A stretch of DNA of 64,000 nucleotides. Source: Leucobacter insecticola. GTDB taxonomy: Bacteria; Actinomycetota; Actinomycetes; Actinomycetales; Microbacteriaceae. The position numbers were made by a program, and so were the translations under genes. The DNA lies in contig NZ_CP049934.1 in the NCBI RefSeq assembly GCF_011382965.1, positions 1,860,001-1,924,000 on the forward strand. Reading direction: 5' to 3'. Below the pieces are notes generated by a model that worked only from the letters and a program-made list of their open reading frames with translations, made no database searches and was not told where the DNA came from. Of this stretch, positions 45,541-55,732 are shown in pieces (the first letter of the stretch is position 1; the number at the start of each line of letters is the position of its first letter).

Positions 45541-46399
45541 GATGCAGGTGGGGTGGAGCTTTTTGCGATCCCGGCGTTGGATCGGCTACTTTGTAATGCT
45601 GCTCGTGTTCTCGATTGCCTGTGTCTGGCTTGGCAACTGGCAGTTTGAGAGACGCGCGGAAGCCCGTGCAGAGATCGCCCGTTTGGACACGAACTACGGT
45701 GCGCCCCCCGTGGAACTCGCGCAGGAGCTCCCGACACTCGACGCATTCAACGAGGATCAGCAGAAATGGCGCACAGCCGTCGCTCGCGGGGAGTACGTGG
45801 GCGTTCCCTACCTGGCGAGAAACCGGCCGGGTCCGAAAGGAGTCGGATCCGATCTGATCCAAGCCTTTCGCACAGATGACGGCCGGGTACTCTTCATCGA
45901 TCGAGGCTGGGTGCCAATCGACGGGGTTGAAGGCGACTCCGGCGCTTTTGGTCCCAGCGAGCTCCCCCAAGCCCCATCAGGTCAGACCGTTGTTGAGGTG
46001 CGGCTTCGCGCAGGCGAGCCTCAGATCCCGGGCCGTTCCTCGTCCGGGTCGACGGTCGCGAGCATCGATCTGCCTGAACTCTCAAAGTTGACGCAGACCG
46101 AGGGCGAGGCGTACACGGCCGCATACGGCATGCTCGTCACGGAGTCCCCCGCTGGCGAGGCAGGTGTGCTGCCGCCGAAACCGGAGCGCGATGAGGGACC
46201 GCATCTCTCCTACGCGCTGCAGTGGTACGTGTTCATTTTGATTGCGGCCATCGGTGTGGCGTTTGCGGCGCGGCAAGAGTACCGTTCGCTCAACGCAGGC
46301 AGTACGATCGTGCGTGCACAAGATGTCCGGCGAGCTGATCGCAAGGCCCGCAAGGGTCCGACAGACGCCGACATTGAAGATGCAATGCTCGACGCCTGA
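45533..46399 (+). CDS. SURF1-family cytochrome oxidase assembly protein
   Basis: A 288-residue membrane protein with transmembrane helices at both ends (about 15-35: WIGYFVMLLVFSIACVWLGN; about 225-245: SYALQWYVFILIAAIGVAF) and a large extracytoplasmic region with LFIDRGWVPI. This is the SURF1 layout; the family helps insert haem a into subunit I. That fits the ctaA, ctaB and ctaCDEF genes of this window. ATG 45533 overlaps the preceding gene. Confidence 0.88.
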   Translation: MAEMQVGWSFLRSRRWIGYFVMLLVFSIACVWLGNWQFERRAEARAEIARLDTNYGAPPVELAQELPTLDAFNEDQQKWRTAVARGEYVGVPYLARNRPGPKGVGSDLIQAFRTDDGRVLFIDRGWVPIDGVEGDSGAFGPSELPQAPSGQTVVEVRLRAGEPQIPGRSSSGSTVASIDLPELSKLTQTEGEAYTAAYGMLVTESPAGEAGVLPPKPERDEGPHLSYALQWYVFILIAAIGVAFAARQEYRSLNAGSTIVRAQDVRRADRKARKGPTDADIEDAMLDA

Positions 46400-46445
46400 G
46401 TCCCGATCCCGGACAGGCCTGAACGAACGACAGAGGAACCACAGA

Positions 46446-47321
46446 ATGCGGGTAGGAAGACGGGGCGCCCACCGGGGTGCCGGAGCGTTGACGGTGGCTG
46501 CGATGTTGGCGGCGGCAGTCATGCTTTCGGGATGCTCAGCGGAGCTCGACCCGGCGGAAGCCCGTGACTCGCTGTCTGTTGTTAACGAGGATCCCGCTCC
46601 CCCCAAAGCCGACGAGATCTTTGATGCCGAACTGCATCCGGAACCTCTCGTCGAAGCGCGCGACTGCTCGGCCGTGCTCGTGATCAAAGTTCGCGGCACG
46701 GGTGAACCGATGAAGGGTCAGCTCCTCTCCCCCGTCGCGCGATCCATCGTGAAATCACCCGTGGAAGATGTTGCGACGCTTGATCTCGACTATCCGGCCG
46801 ACACGGACGTCAAAGAGGGCGGCACCGAGGGAGTCAGACTACTCATTGACACGATCAATGTGCAGTCCGACGCCTGCCCGAAAGAGAAGTTTGTGCTCCT
46901 GGGATACTCCCAGGGCGCGATGGTGGTGGGCGATGCGCTCGCCGCCGCCGAGCAGCGCATGATCGGCGCGACAGCCGGTGCGATCACGGAGGACGCCGCA
47001 AAACAGATTCGCGCGGTCGTGATGTATGGCGACCCTCGATTCAACGGGGAAGAACCGTTCAACGAGGGCACCTTTGACCCCGAGCTTGGCGGGATCATGC
47101 CACGGCCGCTGGGAGCACTGGACGATTACGCCGACCGCATCATTGATTTCTGCGTGAAGGGTGACCTGGTCTGCCAGGCGACGCTCGATGTTGCCCAATC
47201 CGAGAAGGCGGCCGACAAAGCGCAGAAGCACCACACCGATTACTACAGCAACGGCATGCAGAAGGACGGCTCCGACTTCGTCATCGACCTCCTGAACCCG
47301 CGGGTGAAACTCACACGGTAG
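46446..47321 (+). CDS. Cutinase-family lipoprotein
   Basis: A 291-residue secreted hydrolase. The signal sequence ends in a lipobox (AAVMLSGC), so it should be a lipoprotein on the outer face of the membrane. The catalytic triad of the cutinase fold can be read as Ser in LLGYSQGAMV, Asp in CVKGDLVCQ and His in KHHTDYYSNG, with conserved cysteine pairs (DC at residue 78; DAC; FCVKGDLVC). Cutinase-like proteins of actinobacteria hydrolyse esters of lipids or cell-wall components. ATG 46446 follows GAGGAA. It is 46 bases downstream of SURF1. Confidence 0.85.
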   Translation: MRVGRRGAHRGAGALTVAAMLAAAVMLSGCSAELDPAEARDSLSVVNEDPAPPKADEIFDAELHPEPLVEARDCSAVLVIKVRGTGEPMKGQLLSPVARSIVKSPVEDVATLDLDYPADTDVKEGGTEGVRLLIDTINVQSDACPKEKFVLLGYSQGAMVVGDALAAAEQRMIGATAGAITEDAAKQIRAVVMYGDPRFNGEEPFNEGTFDPELGGIMPRPLGALDDYADRIIDFCVKGDLVCQATLDVAQSEKAADKAQKHHTDYYSNGMQKDGSDFVIDLLNPRVKLTR

Positions 47322-47366
47322 CCTCGTTGTTGCTCCTTGCGAGCACGTCACCTCCATGCGAGAATG

Positions 47367-47391
47367 GCCACATATTTGAAATATTTGTGGC
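47367..47391. promoter_or_regulatory. Imperfect 25-bp palindrome upstream of the Phd-type antitoxin gene
   Basis: GCCACA (47367-47372) and TGTGGC (47386-47391) bracket an AT-rich centre; 9 of 12 base pairs match. It lies 14 bases before the antitoxin start and stands out as AT-rich, so it likely contains the promoter and the autoregulatory operator. Confidence 0.6.
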
Positions 47392-47404
47392 TACGGGAGG
47401 AATC

Positions 47405-47611
47405 GTGAACGTCGGCGTTCGGGAGCTGCGCGATGGTTTGAGTCGTAACCTCGCGCTAGTGAAGCAAGGACAGACGGTCACGATCACTGACCATGGCAAG
47501 GTTATCGCCAGGATCGTGCCTGCCTCAAACGAGACGATACTTGATCGACTTATTGCGGAAGGGAAGGTGACCCCGCACGAGTCGACAAGGGACCGCTTCC
47601 CAGCCCAATAG
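47405..47611 (+). CDS. Phd/YefM-family antitoxin
   Basis: A 68-residue antitoxin: NVGVRELRDGLSRNLALVKQ followed by TVTITDHGKVIARIVPAS, the typical Phd/YefM DNA-binding fold, then a short acidic and basic tail that would bind the toxin. GTG 47405 follows GGGAGGA. The VapC-type toxin starts 43 bases downstream. Pairing of a Phd-type antitoxin with a PIN toxin is common. Confidence 0.88.
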   Translation: MNVGVRELRDGLSRNLALVKQGQTVTITDHGKVIARIVPASNETILDRLIAEGKVTPHESTRDRFPAQ

Positions 47612-47654
47612 CTGTGAGTGGAACCGTCAGTGATCTGATCGAACAGCAACGCAG

Positions 47655-48116
47655 ATGAGGTTGTACCTCGATACGTCAGCGATCGTTCCGCTGATCCTGA
47701 GCGAGCCTGCAACGGGTCTGTGTTCACAGCTTTGGAAAGCAGCGATTCATGTATCGACAGTTCGAATCGCTTTTGTCGAAGCTGCTGCGGCGCTCGCGAT
47801 GGCAGAACGCCTTAAGCGGATCTCCGAAGAGCAACACTTGAGCTGTCTCAAAACGTTGCGAAAGCTGTGGGGAATGATCGATGTGGTTGAAGTGAGTGAT
47901 GATCTCACGGTTATCGCCGCGGATCTTGCCCGCCGACATGGGCTCCGTGGCTATGATGCGGTGCACTGTGCGGCGGCGCTCACGATGAAAGAGGATCCTG
48001 CGCTCGTCGCTGCTGCCGGCGACGCTCGGCTACTCGCCGCGTGGCGCGCAATGGGGATCGCCACCTCCGATACGAATAGCGCCCGCGATTACGCCAACTC
48101 GATGAGTTCCAGGTAG
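47655..48116 (+). CDS. VapC-type PIN-domain ribonuclease toxin
   Basis: A 153-residue PIN-domain protein. The acidic active-site residues are visible: Asp in YLDTSAIVPL, Glu in AFVEAAAALA, Asp in RGYDAVHCAAAL and Asp in AAGDARLLAAW. VapC toxins cleave tRNA or rRNA. The last residues run into the convergent ABC-F gene, giving a 28-bp antisense overlap. ATG 47655 has only a weak Shine-Dalgarno sequence. Confidence 0.88.
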   Translation: MRLYLDTSAIVPLILSEPATGLCSQLWKAAIHVSTVRIAFVEAAAALAMAERLKRISEEQHLSCLKTLRKLWGMIDVVEVSDDLTVIAADLARRHGLRGYDAVHCAAALTMKEDPALVAAAGDARLLAAWRAMGIATSDTNSARDYANSMSSR

Positions 48117-49686
48117 TCCTTCGACCAGTGATCCTCGGTCGCCTCGGGCATGATGAGCACACGTTCCGGGTTCAACGCCTCCACGGCGCCCTGATCGTGC
48201 GACACCAGCACTACGGCGCCCTTGAAGTGCGCGAGCGCGTCCAGGATCTCCTCGCGGCTCGCGGGATCCAGGTTGTTCGTCGGCTCGTCGAGCAGTAGCA
48301 CGTTCGCGCTTGATACCACCAGCATGGCGAGCGCGAGTCGAGTCTTCTCCCCGCCCGAGAGCACACCGGCAGGCTTCAACACATCGTCACCGGTGAACAG
48401 GAACGAACCGAGCACTTTGCGTGCCTCGGTCTCCGTCAGGTGGCTGGACACCGAAACCATATTCTGCAACACGCTCGCCTTGACATCGAGCGTCTCGTGT
48501 TCCTGCGCGTAGTAGCCAACCTTCAGGCCGTGGCCGGCAATGATCTCACCAGTATCCGGCTCATCAACCTGCGCGAGCATACGCAGCAGCGTCGTTTTTC
48601 CCGCGCCGTTCAGTCCCAGGATCACAACCTTCGCCCCGCGGTCGATCGCGAGATCCACGCCGGCAAAGATTTCGAGCGAACCGTAGGACTTCGAAAGCCC
48701 CTCGGCCATCAGCGGAGTTTTACCGCAGGGGGCAGGGTCCGGGAAGCGCAGCTTCGCAACCCGATCAACCTGCCGCACCTCTTCGAGGCTCGACAGCATC
48801 TTTTCCGCGCGCGCGACCATCTGGTGGGCGGCAGCTGCCTTCGACGCCTTGGCGCCGAACCGCGCAGCCTGATCCTTCAGCACGGACGCCTTCTTCTCGA
48901 CGTTCGACCGCTCCTTGCGACGGCGTTCCTCGTCGGCCGCACGCTGCCGCAGGTAGAGCTTCCAGCCCATGTTGTAGGTGTCGATGACCTGCCGGTTCGC
49001 GTCGAGATAGAAGACACGGTTGACGGTCTCCCCACGAGGTCGATGTCGTGACTGATGACGATGACGCCACCCTTGTAGGTCTTCAGAAATTCGCGCAGCC
49101 ACACGATCGAGTCGGCGTCGAGGTGGTTGGTCGGCTCGTCGAGGATCATCGTGTCGGCATCCGAGAACAGGATCCGTGCGAGCTCAATGCGGCGGCGCTG
49201 ACCGCCCGAGAGCGTGCCGAGCGGTTGATCCAGGATCCGGTCCGGCAGCCCGAGGTTGTGCGAGATCGAGGCTGCCTCGGACTCCGCCGCGTAGCCGCCG
49301 AGCGCCTGGAAACGGTCAGTCAGATTGCCAAAACGCTTCATCGCCTTTTCAGCGACGGCAGGATCATCAGACGCCATGTCCTCAGTGGCCTTGGCCATGT
49401 TCTGCGTCAGGGTGCCGAGGCCACGCGCGTCAAGGATGCGGTGTCGTGCAAGCTGATCGGGATCGCCGGAGCGGGGATCCTGCGGCAAGAAGCCAAGCTC
49501 CCCCGTCACCGTGATCTTTCCCTCCGCGGCTGGCAGCTCCCCTGAGAGCGTGCGCGTCAGAGTCGTCTTTCCGGCACCGTTGCGACCGACAAGTCCGATC
49601 TTGTCTCCGGGGTTCACCCGAAACGTGACGCCCGACATCAGGCGGCGGGCACCAACGTCGATCGCGAGATCCTCGACCGTAATCAT
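48089..49686 (-). CDS. ABC-F family ATPase, one apparent frameshift
   Basis: About 532 residues after repair, with two ATPase domains and no membrane segment. Domain 1: Walker A GLVGRNGAGKTTLTR, signature LSGGQRRRIELARI, Walker B MILDEPTNHLD. Linker: a charged coiled coil (RRKERSNVEKKASVLKDQA). Domain 2: LGLNGAGKTTLLRM, LSGGEKTRLALAM, VLLLDEPTNNLD. ABC-F proteins act on the ribosome E site in translation or antibiotic protection. The frame breaks at the C run 49030-49033 on the plus strand, between HDIDLV and GETVNRVFYLD. A TAGACT -10 lies about 60 bases upstream on this strand. Confidence 0.92.
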
Positions 49687-49834
49687 GTGTGCGTAGAGCT
49701 CCTGGGTTCGTGGTCGGGAGCGTATTTCCCGATAGGCAACCTTGCTAGTCTACGTCACTCGAGACCTGTACCCACGCGCCCTGGCCAAGAAGACTAGGCT
49801 GGATACACGCTCAACACGATGAGGGAGACTCAAG

Positions 49835-50014
49835 ATGAGTTCTGAAGAAGAAGCGCAGGAAGAGACGAAGCGGAAGTTTCGGGAAGCGCTCGAGAAGAAA
49901 AAGCAACAACAGTCCCAGCCGCGCGGCAAAGGGCGTGCATCTGGTTCGGGGCCGATCGGGCACACTCAAGGCCCAGCGAGTCATCAGCGCGAGTTCCGCC
50001 GCAAGAGCGGCTAA
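49835..50014 (+). CDS. DUF5302 small protein
   Basis: A 59-residue, highly charged protein beginning MSSEEEAQEETKRKFREALE and ending REFRRKSG. The N-terminal half is a predicted helix rich in Glu, Lys and Gln; the C-terminal half is Gly/Ser/Arg rich. It matches the DUF5302 family of actinobacterial small proteins, whose role is unknown to me. ATG 49835 follows GAGGGAGA. A TAGGCT -10 is at about 49794-49799, and a strong terminator follows the stop by 3 bases. Confidence 0.78.
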   Translation: MSSEEEAQEETKRKFREALEKKKQQQSQPRGKGRASGSGPIGHTQGPASHQREFRRKSG

Positions 50015-50017
50015 GTA

Positions 50018-50063
50018 AACGCAGAGCGCTCCTCACCTGAGTTGGAGAGGAGCGCTCTGCGTT
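50018..50063 (+). terminator. Strong stem-loop terminator after the DUF5302 gene
   Basis: AACGCAGAGCGCTCCTC (50018-50034) pairs perfectly with GAGGAGCGCTCTGCGTT (50047-50063): a 17-bp stem with a 12-base loop, immediately after the stop codon. Confidence 0.85.
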
Positions 50064-50158
50064 AGATCGAAAATCCCAACTGCCTTTCGGCAGGGCTTTG
50101 GGACGGAAACAGCCCACTGGGCTGTTTCCAGTTTCGATTCCTAGATCGAAAATCCCAA
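50063..50158. repeat. 17-bp direct duplication flanking a hairpin at the 3' end of the sufT-like gene
   Basis: TAGATCGAAAATCCCAA occurs at 50063-50079 and at 50142-50158; the second copy is the reverse complement of the last codons and stop of the downstream minus-strand gene. Between them GGAAACAGCCCA (50105-50116) pairs with TGGGCTGTTTCC (50118-50129), a perfect 12-bp stem that may terminate the suf operon. Confidence 0.65.
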
Positions 50159-50491
50159 AGCCCTCATCATATCGCGGCCGTCATCGGTGATGCGTTCCGG
50201 GGTCCACGGCGGCATCCACACCCAGTTGATGCGGAACGCGGTCACAAGCCCGTCAAGGGACTCGGCGATATCGTTCTCGATGACATCGGTGAGTGGGCAT
50301 CCAGCACTGGTCAGCGTCATACTGATGACCAGTGCATCATGCTCTTCATCAAATGCCAGATCATAGATCAAGCCGAGATCAACAATGTTGACACCGAGCT
50401 CGGGATCCGAGACATCTTTCAGCGCCTCGATCGCTTGCTCGCGGAAATCGGGGTCGATCGTCTGCGGAATGGTTACGGTCTCGTCACTCAT
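50141..50491 (-). CDS. sufT: Metal-sulfur cluster assembly factor (DUF59/SufT-like)
   Basis: A 116-residue MIP18/DUF59 protein: IEALKDVSDPELGVNIVDLG, LTSAGCPLTDVIENDI (with the conserved Cys) and WTPERITDDGRDMMRALG. SufT-type proteins assist Fe-S cluster maturation. It is the last gene of the suf operon, 17 bases after sufC. Confidence 0.9.
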   Translation of the reverse strand: MSDETVTIPQTIDPDFREQAIEALKDVSDPELGVNIVDLGLIYDLAFDEEHDALVISMTLTSAGCPLTDVIENDIAESLDGLVTAFRINWVWMPPWTPERITDDGRDMMRALGFSI

Positions 50492-50508
50492 AGCGCTAGC
50501 TTACGCTG

Positions 50509-51267
<759 letters not shown>

Positions 51268-51269
51268 GA

Positions 51270-51596
51270 CTAAATCTCTTTCGTAACGTTGGGGTCGATA
51301 TACACGTCGCCGTCTTCGATTTTGACGACATAAACGGGGACCGGCTCGTAGGCCGGCAGATTCTGGGGTTTGCCGGTGCACAGCGAGAATGCGGAGCCGT
51401 GGGCCCAGCATTCAAGGGTGTCACCCTCCACAAAACCCTCGGAGAGGCTGATCTGGCCGTGGCTGCAGGTGTCTCCGATCGCGTGGACGTCGCCGTTCGC
51501 ATCGAGGACGACCGCAATCGGGACCTCATCAACGACAACTCGGGTTGCCTGATCCTGAACCAACTCGCTGAGCGCGAGCACCTTCTGCGCCGCCAT
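51270..51596 (-). CDS. Rieske-type 2Fe-2S ferredoxin in the suf operon
   Basis: A 108-residue Rieske domain with ligands in DTCSHGQISLS (Cys and His) and LECWAHGSAFS (Cys and His). Such proteins are often annotated as dioxygenase ferredoxin subunits, but the position between sufD and sufC argues for a role in Fe-S assembly, perhaps as an electron donor. It starts at the base after sufD ends. Confidence 0.87.
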   Translation of the reverse strand: MAAQKVLALSELVQDQATRVVVDEVPIAVVLDANGDVHAIGDTCSHGQISLSEGFVEGDTLECWAHGSAFSLCTGKPQNLPAYEPVPVYVVKIEDGDVYIDPNVTKEI

Positions 51597-52792
51597 CTAG
51601 ATGGAACTCTCGGCGAGCTCAGCCTCGATTGCAGCCTGCAGTCTTGACTCAGTCTCTTCGTGGCCGATCTTGGCGACAACCTCGAGCAAGAATCCGCGCA
51701 CGACAAGCTTGCGCGCTTCCTCCTCGGAGATGCCGCGGCTCATGAGATAGAACAGGTGCTCCTCATCGAATCTGCCGGTTGCCGAAGCGTGGCCTGCCCC
51801 TCGATATCGCCCGTCTCGATTTCCAGGTTCGGGATCGAATCGGCGCGGGTGCCCTCGGACAGCACCAGGTTTCGGTTCTGCTCGTAGCTGTCGGTGCCGG
51901 TTGCGTTGCGTCGAATCAACACGTCGCCGATCCACACTGTCCGTGCGCCCTCGCCCTGCAGCGCACCCTTGTAGGTAACGCGGCTGCGGGTGTGCGGGGC
52001 ATCGTGATCCATGTACACCTGGTGTTCGAGGTGCTGGCCGGCGTCGGCAAAGTAGGCGCCGAAGGCCTCTCCGTTTGCGCCCTGGTGATCGAGATGGAGC
52101 GAGGGATTCAGGCGCACAATGCTGCCGCCGAGGGAGACCACGATGTGAGTGAGCGTTGCGTCGCGTCCGATTGTGGCGTAGTGGCTCGCGAGGTGGATCG
52201 CGTCACTCCCCCACTGCTGCACGGAAACGAGCGTCAGCTCGGCGCCGTCACCCACCACGATCTCGACGTTTTCGGTGAGCTGCGCCGATCCGGTGTTCTC
52301 GACGATAACCAGACCGCGGCTGTGGGGCGCCGCCTCAATGATGGTGTGCGCTGCACGCGGAGCGGCATCGAGCGAATCGCGCTTGATGGTCGCGGTGACC
52401 TGAGTGCCGTCGTTGTTTGCATCGACCGTAATCAGCTGCGCCTCCTGGAAAGCGCTCCAGGCGGCCGCAGCCCCGCGTTCCTCGGGGAGGCCCGCGCGGC
52501 CGATGCGTTCATCGTTGCGGGAGATCCACTCAGCGGAGAGACCCGCAATGCTTGGTATGGTGACCGGGATCCGCGAGCCGTCGAGTTCGCCGTTCAGTAG
52601 CGCATCGAGCTTCTGAACGGGGGCGAATTTCCAGACGGCTTCGCGACCGGTGACCTTCTCGAAGGCCCCAACGTCGGTGGATTTCGGTCGCTCTGAACGT
52701 GTCTGCACCGGGATGCGATTCTCCCAGTCTCCGTCGGAGTGTGCTTTCAGGCCGTGCTGAGCGGTGTCTGTCGTAGCTTCAGCTGTGGTCAT
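51597..52792 (-). CDS. sufD: Fe-S cluster assembly protein SufD, one apparent frameshift
   Basis: About 398 residues after repair. The SufB/SufD beta-helix core is visible (VTYKGALQGEGARTVWIGDV, NLVLSEGTRADSIPNLEIE), with the C-terminal [20 protein letters not shown] and VRGFLLEVV segments. The frame breaks at the C run 51797-51800 on the plus strand: DIEG should continue AGHASATG. It overlaps the sufB stop (TAATG). Confidence 0.92.
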
Positions 52793-54210
52793 TATCCGAC
52801 GGATCCTTCCATGCCCATTTCAATGAGCTTGTTCAGTTCGAGCGCGTATTCCATGGGCAGTTCACGAGCGATCGGCTCAATGAATCCACGCACAATCATC
52901 GCCATGCCCTCTTCTTCCGCCATTCCGCGGCTCATCAGGTAGAACAACTGCTCTTCGCTGACGCGGGAGACGGTCGCCTCGTGGCCGAGCTGCGCGTCAT
53001 CAGTGCGAATGTCGATTGCCGGATAGGTATCGCTGCGCGAGATCCGGTCAACGAGAAGCGCGTCACACACCACCGAGTTGGCGGAGTGGTGGGCCGAAGC
53101 CTCAATACGTACTTCACCGCGGTAACCCGTGCGCCCGCCGCCGCGCGCGATCGACTTCGCGAGGATCGACGACTGCGTGTTCGGAGCAAGGTGAATCATC
53201 TTCGCGCCGGTGTCCTGGTGCTGGCCAGGACCCGCGAACGCAACCGACAGGGTCTCGCCCTTGGCGTGCTCACCGGTGAGATAGATCGAGGGGTACTTCA
53301 TGGTGACCTTGGAACCGATGTTGCCATCGACCCACTCCATCGTTGCGCCCTCTTCGGCTACCGCACGCTTGGTGACGAGGTTGTAGACGTTCGTCGACCA
53401 GTTTTGGATCGTCGTGTAGCGCACGCGAGCGTTCTTTTTCACGATGATCTCGACGACGGCGGAGTGCAGCGAGTCGGACTTGTAAATCGGCGCCGTGCAA
53501 CCCTCGATGTAGTGCACGTAGCTGTCTTCGTCGGCGATGATGAGGGTGCGCTCAAACTGCCCCATGTTTTCCGTGTTGATCCGGAAGTAAGCCTGCAGCG
53601 GGATCTCGACGTGCACGCCCTTGGGAACGTAGACGAACGAGCCACCCGACCACACGGCCGTGTTGAGAGCAGCGAACTTGTTGTCACCTGAGGGGATGAC
53701 GGTGCCGAAGTACTGCTCAAAAATCTCGGGGTGTTCGCGAAGCGCGGTATCGGTGTCGAGGAAGATGACACCCTGTTCTTCCAGGTCCTCGCGGATCTGG
53801 TGATAGACAACCTCTGATTCGTACTGCGCCGCAACACCCGCGACGAGGCGTTGACGTTCGGCCTCCGGGATCCCGAGACGCTCGTAAGTCTCCTTGATCT
53901 CCTCGGGCAGCTCCTCCCAGGTGGTCGCCTGCTTTTCAGTGGAGCGCACGAAGTACTTGATGTTGTCAAAGTCGATATCCGAAAGATCCGCGCCCCATGA
54001 GGGCATCGGCTTGCGGTCGAAGATCTGCAGCGCTTTGAGTCGTCGCTCCAGCATCCATTCCGGTTCGTCCTTGAGTGCTGAGATCTCGCGCACTACCTGC
54101 TCACTGAGGCCACGTTTGGCAATCGCGCCTGCCTCGTCGCTGTCGTGCCAGCCGAATTCATACTGGCCCAAGCCCTCAAGCTCCGGCCGGTCGATCAATA
54201 CCTCGGGCAT
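52792..54210 (-). CDS. sufB: Fe-S cluster assembly protein SufB
   Basis: A 472-residue scaffold subunit. Family sequences include [49 protein letters not shown] (with the conserved Cys), [16 protein letters not shown] and [17 protein letters not shown]. SufBCD assembles 4Fe-4S clusters. It heads the operon sufB-sufD-Rieske-sufC-sufT; no sufR, sufS or sufU gene is adjacent. The upstream gap (54211-54452) is shared with divergent ctaA. Confidence 0.96.
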   Translation of the reverse strand: MPEVLIDRPELEGLGQYEFGWHDSDEAGAIAKRGLSEQVVREISALKDEPEWMLERRLKALQIFDRKPMPSWGADLSDIDFDNIKYFVRSTEKQATTWEELPEEIKETYERLGIPEAERQRLVAGVAAQYESEVVYHQIREDLEEQGVIFLDTDTALREHPEIFEQYFGTVIPSGDNKFAALNTAVWSGGSFVYVPKGVHVEIPLQAYFRINTENMGQFERTLIIADEDSYVHYIEGCTAPIYKSDSLHSAVVEIIVKKNARVRYTTIQNWSTNVYNLVTKRAVAEEGATMEWVDGNIGSKVTMKYPSIYLTGEHAKGETLSVAFAGPGQHQDTGAKMIHLAPNTQSSILAKSIARGGGRTGYRGEVRIEASAHHSANSVVCDALLVDRISRSDTYPAIDIRTDDAQLGHEATVSRVSEEQLFYLMSRGMAEEEGMAMIVRGFIEPIARELPMEYALELNKLIEMGMEGSVG

Positions 54211-54452
54211 GATCCCTTCCTCAATTCATTGTCGTGCTCGTTGGACTACAAGACGAGAGCGCGGGCTCTCATGCTAGGCCCTGCAGCGGTGCAGTAGTCT
54301 GGACCGTGGACGGCACCGATGCTTCCGGTGACGTGTTTCTCCGGGGCGTTCGCCGTTCCCAACCACAGCTTCCCATTCTACAGATTCCAGGCCAAAACGG
54401 GAGGGAATCACGCAGTCAGCGTAAAATGGGTTGTCGCCGAGAGGAGCACCCT

Positions 54453-55397
54453 TTGTCTGCCGCTAACACCACCGCTGCGCCGGAGCTGTCGTTGAAAGAA
54501 CGGTGGATGCCCGACCGGGTGACGCGACGCGTGCGCGCACTCGCGTGGTGGGTGTTCGCAACGCAGGTCCTCATCATCGCAACCGGCGGTGCGGTGCGGC
54601 TGACGGGTTCCGGCCTCGGGTGCGACACATGGCCCAAGTGCACCGCCGATTCGTTCGTGAACAACCCAGAGATGGGTATCCATTCCTACATCGAGTTTGG
54701 CAATCGAACGCTGACGATTCTGCTTGAGGTTGTTGCGATTCTTGCTCTGCTTGCGGTGTGGCGATTCCGGCAGCAGCGCCCCGACCTGTTTTGGCTGACC
54801 GTCGTACCAACGCTCAGCGTGCTCGTGCAGGCCGTTGTCGGCGGCATCGTGGTGTGGAGCGGTCTGAACCCCTACCTCGTCGGGCTGCATTTCTTTGCGA
54901 GCCTCGTGCTGGTGGTGCTCGCGGCGCTCCTGGTCTTGCGCGTCTACACCGGCCCGGGACCGCGCCGACTCGTGGCATCCGCTCCCCTGCTGCAGATGGC
55001 TTGGCTGGCCACGATCTTCGGGTTCGTCGTTGTCGCGCTCGGGATCCTGACCACGGGCTCCGGCCCCCACGCCGGTGACGGCGGAGCGCTGCGAAACGGG
55101 CTCGATTCTGAGACGATCCAGACCGTGCACGTGGTCGCGGCCTACGGCACGCTGCTCTTCACGCTGATGACGCTGTTCCTTGCGCGGCGCGAACGCGCGT
55201 ACTCGGTGTCGCGTTGGGCTGGCTGGACGATTGTGGTGATCCTCGCGCAGATCATTGTCGGCATCGTGCAGGCGCGGTTGTCGTTGCCTCCGGTCTTGGT
55301 GGGGCTGCACATGGTGCTCGCGTGCCTCCTCGCTGCGGGTGTGTTCCTCGCCCTCGTTGAAACCCGACAGCCCAGCCGGGGTTCGCAGCTTCGCTAG
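54453..55397 (+). CDS. ctaA: Haem A synthase (COX15/CtaA family)
   Basis: A 314-residue membrane protein with eight helices. Haem ligand and conserved segments: ATGGAVRLTGSGLGCDTWPK, SYIEFGNRTLTILL, VGLHFFASLVL, TVHVVAAYGTLLF and VGLHMVLACLL. It oxidises the haem O methyl group to make haem A for the aa3 oxidase. TTG 54453 is chosen because GAGGAG lies about 7 bases upstream, although the frame is open further. A TAAAAT -10-like hexamer lies at 54422-54427. Confidence 0.92.
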   Translation: MSAANTTAAPELSLKERWMPDRVTRRVRALAWWVFATQVLIIATGGAVRLTGSGLGCDTWPKCTADSFVNNPEMGIHSYIEFGNRTLTILLEVVAILALLAVWRFRQQRPDLFWLTVVPTLSVLVQAVVGGIVVWSGLNPYLVGLHFFASLVLVVLAALLVLRVYTGPGPRRLVASAPLLQMAWLATIFGFVVVALGILTTGSGPHAGDGGALRNGLDSETIQTVHVVAAYGTLLFTLMTLFLARRERAYSVSRWAGWTIVVILAQIIVGIVQARLSLPPVLVGLHMVLACLLAAGVFLALVETRQPSRGSQLR

Positions 55398-55418
55398 GAT
55401 CGTCGCCAACAACAGGTT

Positions 55419-55473
55419 CGCGTGTCACGGATATGCTCTAAACCTTCCGGTATTCACATATCCATGACACGCG
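55419..55473. repeat. 17-bp inverted repeat after ctaA
   Basis: CGCGTGTCACGGATATG (55419-55435) and CATATCCATGACACGCG (55457-55473) pair at 16 of 17 positions around a 21-base loop, 22 bases past the ctaA stop. It could serve as a terminator or be a small palindromic repeat. Confidence 0.7.
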
Positions 55474-55504
55474 AGGCGGGACATCTCATGCGGTGCGAGA
55501 CGCC

Positions 55505-55523
55505 CTAGTGTCCTGTGTCGCAA
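55505..55523. mobile_element. Single terminal repeat of the same MITE/IS family as at 41084
   Basis: CTAGTGTCCTGTGTCGCAA matches the MITE end at 41084-41102 with one change (T for C). The following bases (GTTCGTTCAC) also resemble the other MITE end. I find no matching opposite end before 55830, so this is a remnant. The 432-base gap 55398-55829 holds palindromes and this remnant but no gene that I can support. Confidence 0.65.
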
Positions 55524-55732
55524 GTTCGTTCACGAGTCCACGAACACACCGCTGCCTCTCCACGGCCAAAGCTGGGTGTTCTCCGCGCAATCGGTGCTTC
55601 AGGACGAAGGGTTATTTCCTGCGCTCCGGAGGAGTCGCAGGGTCCTCGGTGGCAGATCGGATGCCGAGGACGCGAAACACTTGTGAGAAGATTCTGCGTC
55701 TCTGGCGTTGTAGCGCCACAAGTGGTACGCCG

